A stretch of DNA of 64,000 nt from Moraxellaceae bacterium (GCA_030646295.1 JAUSND010000008.1:115291-179290), one strand, 5' to 3'. Positions 18,688 to 28,138 are shown, counted from the first letter of the stretch. Made by a program: numbers and translations. The notes: generated by a model not told the origin, from the letters alone.

Positions 18688-20454
18688 TCAGTGCGGGGCA
18701 TCGTCCGGTGACGACTCCAGGGTTTCCCTGAGTGCGATCTGCAGGCGTGAATGCCAGCGCACGAAATAGCCCCAGAGGGCGATGGCCAGCGCAATCACCA
18801 GCGTCAGCACCAGCACCAGCAGGTGCCATGGCGGCAGGATGCTGGAACTCAACGCTGCCACCAGCAGCAACATGATGATCAGCGAGCCTACCGGCAGCAG
18901 CGTGGCAAACAGCTTGCGCACCGGCGCGGTGTATTTGCCAGCCACCTCGGGACTCACACTCATTTCGGCCAGCAGCATGCCCAGTGCCTCCAGCTTGCGG
19001 TAGGCCGCCACCAGAAAGGGCAGGGCCGCCAGCAAAGTACTCGCCCAGAATGCCGTGATCTGCCAGGTCGGCTGCAATGCATCAAACCAGCCGCGCAGCG
19101 TCGTGTTTTCCCATGCCCAGGCCGACACCAGAAAAATCGCCGCCACCGCACAGAAATTGAGAAACACATGAATCAGGATGCGCCGGATGATCGCCTTGAG
19201 GATCGCCTTGCCCTCATCATCCGGACGAATGCTCTGCATCCATTCGGTATAGGCATTCAGGTCATCTTTCAGACGCTGCGGCAGCACGCGTCCCAGTCCC
19301 GTCACCACGCCGTCTGAACTGCGGATCAGGTAAGGCGTCAACAACGTGGTCAGCGCCGACACCGCCACGGCAATCGGGTAGAGAAAATCACTGGTCACCT
19401 TCAAGCTGAGGCCCAGGCTTGCGATGATGAAAGAAAATTCGCCGATCTGTGCCAGCCCCATGCCGGTCTTCATCGAGGTCCGCGCATCGTGCCCGGTGGC
19501 AAACGTACCGGCCGCACAACTGATCACCTTGAAGAACACCACCGCCACCGTGATCACGGCAATCGGCAAGGCGTATTCCACAATCACGACCGGGTCCACC
19601 AGCATGCCGATGGCGACAAAGAAAACCGCACTGAACATGTCGCGTAACGGCTCGATCAGACGCTCGATCAGTTTCACCTCACGCGCTTCGGCCATGATGG
19701 CACCAATCACAAATGCCCCCAGCGCCATGCTGTAACCCAGCTTGGTCACCAGCAGGCAAAAGCCGAAGAAAATGCCGAGCACCGCCACCAGCAATGTTTC
19801 CCTGCTCTTGAAGCGGGCGATGTAGGAGAGCAGACGGGGCACGATGAGCAGGCCCAGCAACAGGGCCACCACCAGGAAGATGCCGAGCTTGCCCAGTGTT
19901 GCCGTGACATTGCCGACCGCCAGACTGCCGGTAAGCGCAATACCGGAGAGCAGGGCCATGATGGCAATCGCCAGGATGTCCTCGACGATGAGAATGCCGA
20001 ACATGAGCTGCGTGAACTTCTCGCGCTTCATGCCCAGATCGCCCACCGCCTTGATGATGATGGTGGACGAGGACATGGCCAGCATGGAGCCCAGGAAAAG
20101 GGAGTCCATGGTGCTCCAGTCAAAGGCGCGCCCGATCTCGTAACCCACCCAGAGCATGAGCAGGATTTCGGTGGTGGCCGCCACAAAAGCGGTGGAGCCA
20201 ACCTTCTGCAGCTTTTTCAGGTTGAACTCCAGCCCCAGCGCAAACAGCAGGAAGATCATGCCGAGTTCGGCCAGCACCTCGACCGTGTGCTTGTCGCCAA
20301 TCAGGATATTGGGCGGTGTGTGCGGGCCCAGGATGATGCCGGCCAGGATATAGCCCAGCACCACCGGCTGCCTGAGGCGGTGAAAGATGACGGTGATGAC
20401 CCCGGCCACCAGCATGATGATGGCCAGATCCTGCAGAAAGGTGGCGTGCTCCAA
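18688..20454 (-). CDS. CPA2 family cation:proton antiporter, no RCK domain
   Basis: A 588-residue integral membrane protein. Twelve or so N-terminal helices form the KefB/CPA2 exchanger fold, with LGYILAGIILGP, LGMIFLLFALGLEF and GMLVDPVVIV among its motifs. In place of the usual TrkA-N nucleotide domain, the C-terminus carries four further hydrophobic segments (HVFLNFCAVAAIFLVSAW and others). The likely start is the TTG at 20454, because GGGAG lies six bases upstream. Another TTG seven codons earlier has no such site. Probable K+ or Na+/H+ exchange. Confidence 0.88.
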   Translation of the reverse strand: MEHATFLQDLAIIMLVAGVITVIFHRLRQPVVLGYILAGIILGPHTPPNILIGDKHTVEVLAELGMIFLLFALGLEFNLKKLQKVGSTAFVAATTEILLMLWVGYEIGRAFDWSTMDSLFLGSMLAMSSSTIIIKAVGDLGMKREKFTQLMFGILIVEDILAIAIMALLSGIALTGSLAVGNVTATLGKLGIFLVVALLLGLLIVPRLLSYIARFKSRETLLVAVLGIFFGFCLLVTKLGYSMALGAFVIGAIMAEAREVKLIERLIEPLRDMFSAVFFVAIGMLVDPVVIVEYALPIAVITVAVVFFKVISCAAGTFATGHDARTSMKTGMGLAQIGEFSFIIASLGLSLKVTSDFLYPIAVAVSALTTLLTPYLIRSSDGVVTGLGRVLPQRLKDDLNAYTEWMQSIRPDDEGKAILKAIIRRILIHVFLNFCAVAAIFLVSAWAWENTTLRGWFDALQPTWQITAFWASTLLAALPFLVAAYRKLEALGMLLAEMSVSPEVAGKYTAPVRKLFATLLPVGSLIIMLLLVAALSSSILPPWHLLVLVLTLVIALAIALWGYFVRWHSRLQIALRETLESSPDDAPH

Positions 20455-20505
20455 TGAAGTCTCCCGGTCCGGCAAGGCGTGGCGTGACCGCCCATAAATA
20501 GCCTT

Positions 20506-20533
20506 TTTATATCAAAGACATTTCTATAATCAA
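20506..20533 (-). promoter_or_regulatory. sigma-70-like promoter for the antiporter gene
   Basis: On the minus strand TTGATT and TATAAA are separated by 16 bp, in the AT-rich 144-bp gap between the antiporter and the divergent ZIP gene. A plus-strand TATAAT at 20525-20530 overlaps this promoter, so the two may compete. Confidence 0.5.
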
Positions 20534-20598
20534 TTTAACCTATGTAAAAACCTTGACCATACTTTCCTCACAGACAGGAACCCTGCAGGAAGTACGCC

Positions 20599-21519
20599 AT
20601 GAGCTCCGCCCTTCTCACGCTGCGCAAGCACATCCACGGTCCGACCGGGATGCGTCGCCTGATCGGCGCCGGCATCACGGCCTCCGGCCTCGTCATTCTC
20701 ATTATCAACGGGTTGCAGGCCATTGGCGCCAGCCCGGCCCTGAGCGCGGCACTCATGGCAACGCTCGGCACCGCCATTGCCACCGGCGTGGGCGCCCTGC
20801 CCGTGATGGTGATGGGCCAGGTCACGGCCCGCACCAATGCCATGATGCTTGGTTTTGGTGCGGGGGTAATGCTGGCTGCCACGGCATTCTCCCTCATCGT
20901 CCCCGGCGTGGCCGCCGCCCGTGGCATCTGGGGCGGTACCGTCCTCCCGGTCATGGCCATCGGCCTGTCGGTACTGGCGGGCGGCATCGGCCTCATGCTG
21001 ATGGACCGCTTGTTACCGCACAGCCATTTCACCAGTGGCCCCGTGGTGACGCACACGGGTGCGGCGGCCCTCGCCCGGCGCGTGCGCGGCCTCTGGATGT
21101 TCGTGATTGCCATCGCCCTGCACAACCTGCCCGAAGGTCTGGCCGTGGGCGTGAGCTATGGCTCCAATCCGGCAACGGCGCTGCCGGTGGCTGTCGGCAT
21201 CGGCATCCAGAACATTCCGGAAGGTCTGGTGGTGGCACTGGCGCTGGTCAGTCTGGGTTACCGCACGGGTCAGGCCACACTGGTCGCTTTTGCCACCGGC
21301 CTGATCGAACCGATCGGCGGCCTGCTCGGTGCCGGCCTGGTGGTGAGTTCACCGATGTGGCTGCCGCTCGGCCTCGGCATGGCGGCAGGTGCCATGCTCT
21401 ACGCCGTCAGTCATGAAGTGATCCCGGAGTCGCACCGTGACGGTCATGAATCATCCGCCACCAGTGGTCTACTCTTTGGGTTCGTGGTGATGATGGCACT
21501 GGATATCGGCCTGGGCTGA
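20599..21519 (+). CDS. ZIP family divalent metal transporter
   Basis: A 306-residue membrane protein with eight or so hydrophobic segments. The two conserved ZIP metal sites are clear: HNLPEGLAVG and QNIPEGLVVA, the first with the canonical H-N-x-P-E-G. A histidine pair sits in the loop LLPHSHFTSG. Family members import Zn2+ and other divalent ions. Dps follows 55 bp downstream on the same strand, which suggests a metal-homeostasis unit. Confidence 0.92.
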   Translation: MSSALLTLRKHIHGPTGMRRLIGAGITASGLVILIINGLQAIGASPALSAALMATLGTAIATGVGALPVMVMGQVTARTNAMMLGFGAGVMLAATAFSLIVPGVAAARGIWGGTVLPVMAIGLSVLAGGIGLMLMDRLLPHSHFTSGPVVTHTGAAALARRVRGLWMFVIAIALHNLPEGLAVGVSYGSNPATALPVAVGIGIQNIPEGLVVALALVSLGYRTGQATLVAFATGLIEPIGGLLGAGLVVSSPMWLPLGLGMAAGAMLYAVSHEVIPESHRDGHESSATSGLLFGFVVMMALDIGLG

Positions 21520-21574
21520 CGCCCCCTGAACAACTGACCCCGTCATTGGTATCGCAAATACAAGGAGACACATC

Positions 21575-22066
21575 ATGAGCAAGAAGAAAACCAGCGTACC
21601 GGCCATGGATATCGGCATGACCGATGCGCAGCGCAAGGACATTGCCAAGGGGCTTTGTCACCTGCTCGCCGACACCTACACGCTCTATCTGAAAACGCAC
21701 AATTTTCACTGGAACGTGACCGGCCCGATGTTCAATGCACTGCACCTGATGTTCGAGGCGCAGTACAACGAGCTTGCGCTTGCCGTCGACCTGATCGCCG
21801 AACGCATTCGCGCGCTCGGCTTTCCTGCACCTGGCAGCTACCGCGAGTTTCTCAAGCTGTCGACCATTCCCGAAGCCACAGGCAGTCCCACGGCAGAAGA
21901 AATGATCCGGCAGCTGGTCGAAGGCCAGGAATCCATCGTGCGCACCGCCCGCTCAATCTTTCCGATAGTGGATGACGCGCATGACGAACCGACGGCCGAC
22001 CTGCTCACACAACGCATGCAGGTGCACGAAAAAACGGCATGGATGCTGCGCAGCCTGCTGGGCTGA
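21575..22066 (+). CDS. dps: Dps family DNA-binding ferritin
   Basis: A 163-residue mini-ferritin that oxidises and stores iron and shields DNA. The intersubunit ferroxidase motif [18 protein letters not shown] and the helix with [21 protein letters not shown] are typical. The Lys-rich N-terminus (MSKKKTSVP) suits DNA binding. An AGGAGA ribosome site precedes the ATG. It lies between the ZIP transporter and a cupin gene on the same strand. Confidence 0.94.
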   Translation: MSKKKTSVPAMDIGMTDAQRKDIAKGLCHLLADTYTLYLKTHNFHWNVTGPMFNALHLMFEAQYNELALAVDLIAERIRALGFPAPGSYREFLKLSTIPEATGSPTAEEMIRQLVEGQESIVRTARSIFPIVDDAHDEPTADLLTQRMQVHEKTAWMLRSLLG

Positions 22067-22157
22067 GTGACTGGCAAGAAAAACTGCGGCTGCGGTAAAG
22101 CCATACGCCGCAGCTGTCAGACCGCACTTGTCATCCGCACACTCATGGAGAGACCAC

Positions 22158-22478
22158 ATGGCACTACCGCACGCCAGATCCGGCGACATCATTACCCTTG
22201 CCCCGCACACGGCGCATCGTTCGGAAACCCTGATCCGTGACGATCACATGGAGGTCGTGCAAATGGTGCTGGAGGCCGGCAAGCACCTGAAGGAACACAT
22301 GGCCTCCGGCGCCATGATCATGCAGGTCCTCAAGGGCGCCGTTGACGTCGAGGCGCACGGCAACAGGCAACGCATGGAGCCCGGCCACCTGATGTTCCTG
22401 CGCGACAGCGAACCGCACGGCGTGCTTGCACACGAAGATACGGTATTGTTGCTGTCCATCTTCCTGCACCGAAAATAA
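22158..22478 (+). CDS. small cupin protein
   Basis: A 106-residue single-domain cupin. The first cupin motif region is VVQMVLEAGKHLKEHMASGAMIMQVLKGAVDV, with ligands read as K-H-x-x-x-H in pieces. The second is MEPGHLMFLRDSEPHGVLA. The start at 22158 (MALPHARSG) has GGAGAG upstream, better than the in-frame codon at 22128. It ends 6 bp before the next gene. Such proteins often lower reactive or metal species, but no role can be assigned here. Confidence 0.82.
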   Translation: MALPHARSGDIITLAPHTAHRSETLIRDDHMEVVQMVLEAGKHLKEHMASGAMIMQVLKGAVDVEAHGNRQRMEPGHLMFLRDSEPHGVLAHEDTVLLLSIFLHRK

Positions 22479-22484
22479 ACGCCA

Positions 22485-23159
22485 ATGAAAAGTGCGAACC
22501 TCTGGACCGCAGAGCGCATTCATCGTGCCACCGTGTTCATTCTGGTCGGCATCATGGCCGTGGAGCTGGTCTTCACCTTGCGCCAGCAACAATGGCTGAC
22601 GGCCTTTCTGGTCGTGATGATCATGTCCGTGGCCATCAGCCCGGTCGTTTTTCATCACCGGCTGCGCGTCACCTTTCCGCCCGAATTCCACATACTGGCC
22701 ATCATGTTCATTTTCGCCTCGCTGTTCATGGGCGAGGTCTGGCAGTTTTATGCGCGGGTCTGGTGGTGGGATATTGCACTGCATGGCACATCGGGCCTGC
22801 TGCTCGGCATCTTCGGCTTTCTGCTGGTGTACGCACTGAATGAAGACCGTCACATCAACATGCACATGCGCCCGCACTTTGTGGCTTTTTTTGCCTTTCT
22901 CTTTGCGGTTGCCGTGGGCACCCTGTGGGAAATATTTGAATTCGGCATGGATCGCGCCCTTGGCATGAACATGCAGAAGGCGATGTGGCAAGACCCTTCC
23001 GGCCTCACCGACACCATGTGGGACCTGATTGTGGATGCGGTCGGCGCCTGCATCATCAGCCTGCTGGGCTGGCGACACCTGAAAAGTCCGAAAGAGTCAT
23101 TCCTGGAAGCGTGGATACGGAAATTTGTCGAAAGCAATCCGGGGCTGTTCCGCTCGTGA
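22485..23159 (+). CDS. DUF2238-like multi-pass membrane protein
   Basis: A 224-residue integral membrane protein with about six hydrophobic helices. Conserved-looking motifs are WWWDIALHGTSGLLLGI, FFAFLFAVAVGTLWEIFEFGMD and LTDTMWDLIVDAVGA. The pattern of D-x-x-x-H, W-E-x-x-E and D-T-x-x-D in helices matches the YjdF/DUF2238 group of uncharacterised proteins. It follows the cupin after 6 bp, so the two are co-transcribed. Confidence 0.78.
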   Translation: MKSANLWTAERIHRATVFILVGIMAVELVFTLRQQQWLTAFLVVMIMSVAISPVVFHHRLRVTFPPEFHILAIMFIFASLFMGEVWQFYARVWWWDIALHGTSGLLLGIFGFLLVYALNEDRHINMHMRPHFVAFFAFLFAVAVGTLWEIFEFGMDRALGMNMQKAMWQDPSGLTDTMWDLIVDAVGACIISLLGWRHLKSPKESFLEAWIRKFVESNPGLFRS

Positions 23160-23195
23160 GCAACACAACAGACGGCATAACAACCGGCAGCCTGC

Positions 23196-23861
23196 TTACG
23201 CGATGCCGACCCCCATGGCATCGGCCACGCTGCGGAAGAGATTCTTGTAGTCATCGTTGGCAATGACCTTGCCGGACTGGCTTGTCACCTCAAACTGGCT
23301 GCTGTAATGCCGGAACACCGTCAAGGCACGCCCCAGCAGCATGTCAATGTCACGAAACCCCAGCAGCAGCGCCTCTTCATCCCGCTTCGGACTCACCCCC
23401 ACCTTGGTCCCGATCTTTGAAAATCCCTTGGCCCTGGTGGCAATCAGCTTTCTGACCAGAACATCACTGACCGCACACAATTTCATGTCCTCGTTAAGCA
23501 AGGCACCATCCAGCGGCTTGCTGCCTTTTACCAGACACTCGACCAGCGGACCTGCACCCGCGACACCGCCCTTGCGGCCAAACTGCTTCTCGTCTTCCTT
23601 GATGGCAGCCAGCAGCATGCCGATGCTCATGGAAAACCGCTCGGCCACGTAAACCCGGGAAAGGTGATAAAGGCAGGAATTGAGGTGCGCCCTCATCGTC
23701 AGCCGCCAGAATGCCGGTGATTGCGCCATGATGGCCGGATTGTCCTTTTGCTGCTTCTGCAACTCGCGCCAGAGCTTGTAGTGGACATGCGCATCAATGA
23801 TGTCCTGTGCCAATGCGCTAAGCCGACGAGAGAACTCCTTGGCGTCCATGGCTGGATTCAT
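23196..23861 (-). CDS. AbiU2-like HEPN-domain protein
   Basis: A 221-residue soluble alpha-helical protein. The N-terminal half (LSALAQDIIDAHVHYKLWREL, AFWRLTMRAHLNS, LYHLSRVYVAER) resembles the HEPN_AbiU2 family found in abortive-infection-type and solitary proteins. A candidate R-x5-H (RLTMRAH) and R-x6-H (RALTVFRH) could serve as the HEPN RNase motif, but neither is proven. No partner antitoxin or nucleotidyltransferase is adjacent. The neighbours are housekeeping-like. Confidence 0.62.
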   Translation of the reverse strand: MNPAMDAKEFSRRLSALAQDIIDAHVHYKLWRELQKQQKDNPAIMAQSPAFWRLTMRAHLNSCLYHLSRVYVAERFSMSIGMLLAAIKEDEKQFGRKGGVAGAGPLVECLVKGSKPLDGALLNEDMKLCAVSDVLVRKLIATRAKGFSKIGTKVGVSPKRDEEALLLGFRDIDMLLGRALTVFRHYSSQFEVTSQSGKVIANDDYKNLFRSVADAMGVGIA

Positions 23862-24080
23862 AAAAAAACTTCTTGATCTACGGGCAACAGGTCAGGGGGA
23901 CGAAAAGCCCCCTGCAAGAAAACAGCCTTACCATCCGGCACCACCGGATAATCGCCTGACCGCATGGGCATGAGTCATCCTGAGCAGATTAGCAGACAAT
24001 GCGCGGCCTGCTCATGCCAGCCACGCAGGCCGGACGACCACTCGGCGCCATGCCATCGCACCTTGTGTTGTCCCACTTCG

Positions 24081-24758
24081 TCAGCGGTAGCTCAGCAAGG
24101 GCCCGGCGAGGGCAGGCTTGTTGTGGACATCCATGTCGCCCTTGCCAATCAGTTCCCCCGACTTGTCACACCAACTGATGCGGTTAGCGACGGGAGCCTT
24201 CACGACCGGCGACAGACTTTTCTCGTTGCGCGCCTTCACCTCTGCCTCAAACTGCTTGCGCTGAGCCGGAGTGATGGCCTTTGCCAGGGCCTGCTCATAG
24301 CGTGCCAGTACGGAAGTATTGCGCTGCCGCCACACCTGGGTAGCACCACTGTAGCGTTTGAACGATGTCGGCAGTGTCTGGGTGCAGATACGTTCCGTTT
24401 GCAGTACCAGATCCTCGAATCCCATGACCCCGAACACGGCACCCGCCAGTGCAGGATCAGTAACCGTCGGCGCAGCTTGCGGCTTTGGCTGCGCTGCGCT
24501 GCTGGCCTGTTTGGCCACAGTCCGCGACGCTTCCGGCGGTACTGCCACGGCAGCAGGCGCTGCAACGGCAGGCTGCTTGCGCTCAAACCCGCCCTCAATA
24601 ACGCGGACATCAGCGGCGGTATCGGCCGGGGGCTTGTCGGAAAACACCACCTTGCCATCCGGACCGACAACCTTGTAGATCGTCTGCGCCTGCGTCGTGA
24701 CGACAGGAAAAAGCAGTAACAGTGAAAATGAAAGTGCACGCAAACCCATTTTTTTCAT
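24081..24758 (-). CDS. DUF4124 domain secreted protein
   Basis: A 225-residue secreted protein. The signal peptide (LRALSFSLLLLFPVVTTQA) is followed by the DUF4124 module QTIYKVVGPDGKVVFSDKPP. An Ala/Pro-rich linker covers about residues 60-100. A helical C-terminal domain has YEQALAKAITPAQRKQFEAEVKAR and two cysteines. DUF4124 modules are periplasmic and of unknown function. Two start codons (24758 and 24749) are possible. Confidence 0.8.
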   Translation of the reverse strand: MKKMGLRALSFSLLLLFPVVTTQAQTIYKVVGPDGKVVFSDKPPADTAADVRVIEGGFERKQPAVAAPAAVAVPPEASRTVAKQASSAAQPKPQAAPTVTDPALAGAVFGVMGFEDLVLQTERICTQTLPTSFKRYSGATQVWRQRNTSVLARYEQALAKAITPAQRKQFEAEVKARNEKSLSPVVKAPVANRISWCDKSGELIGKGDMDVHNKPALAGPLLSYR

Positions 24759-24936
24759 CCCCGGGAAACAAACGGCACGGCCCCCTTGGCCACTGCCACG
24801 GATATATCACTCCAGGCCTCCCGATGTCACATGTGCGAGGCCCGGCTGCCCCCGCAGAACCAATGGGCGGCAGGCTAGGGGCGATGGAAGGTGCGTGCTA
24901 AGATCGGTCCATATCCGGATCAGGAGTAGCGTCATC

Positions 24937-25479
24937 ATGGAACGACCTCACGCCACACCATGGCAAAAAAACCTAGTGCCGGCCCTTTCCGTCATGATTG
25001 CCAGCCTGTTACCGGCCTCGGCCTGGGCCATGGCCGGCATGGAAGAGGCTATCGCCGACGTTGCGGTCTGGGTTGTCATTCTGGTCGTCCCTGTGGGCGC
25101 GCTGTATCTCTTCTGGAAAGTCCACGTACTGCCGGAAGTCTTCGCCGAAAAAAACAATCATCCGCAAAAGCATGCCATCCAGGTGCTGTGCCTGCTCTCG
25201 CTGGCTTTCGGTGGCTTGCTGTGGCCAATCGCCTGGCTGTGGGCATTCACCAAGCCTACCGCCTACAAGGCGGCTTATGGCACCGACAAGCACGATGACT
25301 ATTTTCTTGATCCGGACGGCCATCATGCAGACAAACCCATGGATCTGGCGATTGTGGACGACGAGATGATGCTGCTCGAAGAAAAAATGGACGGCCTTAA
25401 AAAGAAACGCGAGCTGATCATGTCAAAACTGCCGCAGCCTGCAGCAAAAACCGAAGAAGAGGTGGGCGGCCATGCTTGA
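24937..25479 (+). CDS. DUF3302 (YiaW-like) inner-membrane protein
   Basis: A 180-residue membrane protein with hydrophobic segments LVPALSVMIASLLPASAWAM, AVWVVILVVPVGALYLFWKV and VLCLLSLAFGGLLWPIAWLWAF. A charged C-terminal tail holds a coiled coil (EMMLLEEKMDGLKKKRELIM). Pairing with the HlyD-type gene that overlaps it by 8 bp is the same arrangement as E. coli yiaW-yiaV. The start at 24937 follows CAGGAG. Confidence 0.85.
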   Translation: MERPHATPWQKNLVPALSVMIASLLPASAWAMAGMEEAIADVAVWVVILVVPVGALYLFWKVHVLPEVFAEKNNHPQKHAIQVLCLLSLAFGGLLWPIAWLWAFTKPTAYKAAYGTDKHDDYFLDPDGHHADKPMDLAIVDDEMMLLEEKMDGLKKKRELIMSKLPQPAAKTEEEVGGHA

Positions 25480-26623
25480 ACTCATTCTTGGCGGATACGC
25501 CTTTCTGGTCTGGCTGCTGTGCATCAAGCTGAAAGTCATTCCCTGGAACATCCAGACCCAGGTTGGCGCGGTTGCCGGTGCAATCGGACTGGCCGCAACA
25601 CTCATTTTCACCATCAACGTCGTGGCACCCTCATCCAGTGATGTCCGTGTCATCAACTATGTTGTTGAGGTTGTGCCGCGTGTGCAAGGCACCGTCACCC
25701 GCGTTGCGGTTGAGGGCAACCAGCTGGTCAAAAAGGGCGAAGTGCTGCTGGAAATTGACAACACGCCCTACCGTCTGAAGGTCAGGGAACTCGAAGCCAA
25801 ACTGGCCGATGCCACCGGCACGGCGAAAACCCTGTGGCAGGACCTGGACAGTGCGCAATCCAGCACACGCGCACAACAGGCACATCTTGACCTGATGAAG
25901 AAGCGACTGGGCGAGTCGCAGGCACTGGCCAACGCTGGCGCTGGCAACCAGTTTGATGTGGAAAACTTTGCCACGGAAGTACAGAAAGCCGAAGCAGCTG
26001 TCGCCAGCGCACGGACCGCCGAGAGCAAGGCACAAACACGGATTGATGCCGTGGTAGGTGCCGACATTGCTGCCGTTGCCCAGATCAAGGCGCAGCTTGA
26101 ACAAGCAAAATACGACCTGGCCTCAACCGTGATTCGTGCACCATCCGACGGCTATGCCGTGAATGTCTCTGTTCGTCCCGGCAACTTCCTGGTGGCCATG
26201 CCCTTCCGCCCCGCGATGAGCTTTGTGGAGCATGAGCAACGCATCCTGGCATTTCTGGAGCAAAACGAGCTGCGCTATGTAAAGCCCGGCAACAAGGCCG
26301 AAATCGCCTTCAAGAGCCTGCCCGGCGCCATTGTGCATGCCAAGGTGGACTCGATTGTCTGGGCCAGCAGCCAGGGCCAGCTAATGCAGGGCGGTGCCGT
26401 GCCGAATGCGCCGTTCGAAACGGTGCATGCCCCGCTGGCACAGAAATATGCGGTAAAACTGACCCTTGATCACGTACCGGGTGAGGCCGCGCTGTTCGTT
26501 CCCATGGGCGCGCGTGGTGGCGCAGCACTGTATACCGACAAGGTGGCTCCGCTGCACCTGTTGCGCATGGTGATGATCCGCCTGCAGTCCAAGCTGAACT
26601 ACCTCGTGCTGAAGCTGCATTGA
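25472..26623 (+). CDS. HlyD family periplasmic adaptor (YiaV-like)
   Basis: A 383-residue membrane-fusion protein. Two N-terminal hydrophobic segments (GGYAFLVWLLCIKL; VGAVAGAIGLAATLIFTINVV) anchor it. A lipoyl-like half (PRVQGTVTRVAVEGNQLVKKGEVL) and a long alpha hairpin at residues about 110-215 follow, then the second lipoyl half (STVIRAPSDGYAVNVSVRPG) and a beta-barrel. It overlaps DUF3302 upstream and the TolC-type gene downstream (TGATGATG). No canonical ABC, RND or MFS pump gene is in the operon. Confidence 0.88.
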   Translation: MLELILGGYAFLVWLLCIKLKVIPWNIQTQVGAVAGAIGLAATLIFTINVVAPSSSDVRVINYVVEVVPRVQGTVTRVAVEGNQLVKKGEVLLEIDNTPYRLKVRELEAKLADATGTAKTLWQDLDSAQSSTRAQQAHLDLMKKRLGESQALANAGAGNQFDVENFATEVQKAEAAVASARTAESKAQTRIDAVVGADIAAVAQIKAQLEQAKYDLASTVIRAPSDGYAVNVSVRPGNFLVAMPFRPAMSFVEHEQRILAFLEQNELRYVKPGNKAEIAFKSLPGAIVHAKVDSIVWASSQGQLMQGGAVPNAPFETVHAPLAQKYAVKLTLDHVPGEAALFVPMGARGGAALYTDKVAPLHLLRMVMIRLQSKLNYLVLKLH

Positions 26624-28089
26624 TGATGAATACAAACCCGCCACTCAAATTGCGTAATGCATGGCGCGGGTGTGTCGGCCTGACAGTGCTGTACGCACTG
26701 ACCGGCTGTATCACACCGACGCCGCCTGACCAGCAGACACTGACCAGACAGGCGCTGGCAGAAGTCACGCTGCCAGCCACCTGGACGTTTGCCAGGACAG
26801 CGGGCGAATTTGATGCCGCTGCACTGGGCTTCAGCCTGCCGGCCGAACTGGAAGCACTGATTCGCGAAGCCCAGGCCAACAATCCCGATCTGCGCATTGC
26901 CGCCCAGCGCGTTGCGCAGTCGCGCAGCGCCGCCAAGGCTGCAGGCGCATCGTTGTTGCCAACAGTCGCCATTGGCGGACAGATCAACGAATCCGTTGTA
27001 CCCAGCTCCACCCTCAAACTGAATGGCGCGGGGCTGATTGCCAACTGGGAAATCGATATCTGGGCCAAAACACGCAGTGCCAAGGCTGCCAGTCTGGAGA
27101 TGACGCAGTCCGCCGAACTGGACCGCCTGTATGCACGGCAATCCATTGCTGCCGCCGTTGTCAAAGCCTGGCTGACCGCCGCCGAAGCCGGGCGCCAGAC
27201 ACAGCTGATGAAAGACATGGTGGCGCTGGCAGAAAAGCAGCTGGCACTGATCGAGTTTGGCCAGAAAGTGGGTCGCAATACGCAGCAGGATGTCGTGATC
27301 AACCAGATCACGCTGAAAAGCTACCAGAACCAGCTGATGCAGAGCGAACAGGCACTCAACAGCAGCCGGCGTGCCCTGGAAGTCCTCGTCGGCCGCTACC
27401 CGGCAGCCGAGGTGGCGGTCGCCAGCAGCCTGCCGGACGAACCCGCGCCCCTTCCCGCCGGTCTGCCATCCGAACTGGCGGAGCGCCGTCCCGACCTGAA
27501 GGCCGCCGAAAGCCGCTTTCGTGCCGCTTTCTATAATGTGGCGGTTGCCAGGAAAGCCCGGCTGCCATCAATCTCCCTGCAAGCCGGCATTGGTTATGTC
27601 GACGAGAGCCTGCTGGCCCTGAAAGAAAGCCTGGACAACCCGGTATCCGGTGCGACCGGCAGCCTGCTGCTGCCGCTGTTTACCAACGGCGGCATTACAT
27701 CGCAGATCGAGATCCGCACATCGCAACAGGAAGAAGCTGCGGTGGCTTATGCCAGGACCATGCTGAATGCCCTCAACGAAATTGAAGGCAGCCTCTATGC
27801 AGACCAGGTACTGGCTGAACGGTACAAGTTGCTGAATGCGCAGCTGGCCGACCAGCAAAAACTGGTCGATCTGCAGCAGGCACAACTGAAAATCGGCAAG
27901 GGGGATCGCTACCAGTTGCAACAACAGCAACTGGCGCTGACCTCCAGTGAAGTGAGCCTGTTGCGCATACGCAATGAGCGGCTGATACAGCGCGTGAACC
28001 TGCATCTGGCCCTGGGTGGCGTCTACCCGGGCACCGCGGAACCAGCACCGACAAACGAAGCAGCAGCGGAAGCGCCGCCAGCCGGTTAG
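26623..28089 (+). CDS. TolC-type outer-membrane factor lipoprotein
   Basis: A 488-residue outer-membrane efflux protein of the NodT group. A lipobox L-T-G-C lies near residue 30 (YALTGCITP). Two repeated TolC domains with long coiled-coil helices follow: AEALIREAQANNPDL-type first half, ALKESLDNPVSGATGSLLLPLFTNGG second half. The C-terminus is Pro/Ala-rich. Its ATG overlaps the stop of the HlyD gene, showing translational coupling. Together the three genes can span both membranes. Confidence 0.9.
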   Translation: MMNTNPPLKLRNAWRGCVGLTVLYALTGCITPTPPDQQTLTRQALAEVTLPATWTFARTAGEFDAAALGFSLPAELEALIREAQANNPDLRIAAQRVAQSRSAAKAAGASLLPTVAIGGQINESVVPSSTLKLNGAGLIANWEIDIWAKTRSAKAASLEMTQSAELDRLYARQSIAAAVVKAWLTAAEAGRQTQLMKDMVALAEKQLALIEFGQKVGRNTQQDVVINQITLKSYQNQLMQSEQALNSSRRALEVLVGRYPAAEVAVASSLPDEPAPLPAGLPSELAERRPDLKAAESRFRAAFYNVAVARKARLPSISLQAGIGYVDESLLALKESLDNPVSGATGSLLLPLFTNGGITSQIEIRTSQQEEAAVAYARTMLNALNEIEGSLYADQVLAERYKLLNAQLADQQKLVDLQQAQLKIGKGDRYQLQQQQLALTSSEVSLLRIRNERLIQRVNLHLALGGVYPGTAEPAPTNEAAAEAPPAG

Positions 28090-28099
28090 GCCGGGACCT

Positions 28100-28130
28100 C
28101 AACGTCACGCCGCCGGACGGCGTGACGTTG
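28100..28130. terminator. perfect 13-bp hairpin between convergent genes
   Basis: CAACGTCACGCCG and CGGCGTGACGTTG flank a 5-base loop between the TolC gene stop and the stop of the convergent MACPF-like gene. No T-run follows, so termination would be weak or Rho-assisted. Confidence 0.6.
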
Positions 28131-28138
28131 ATGCTTCA

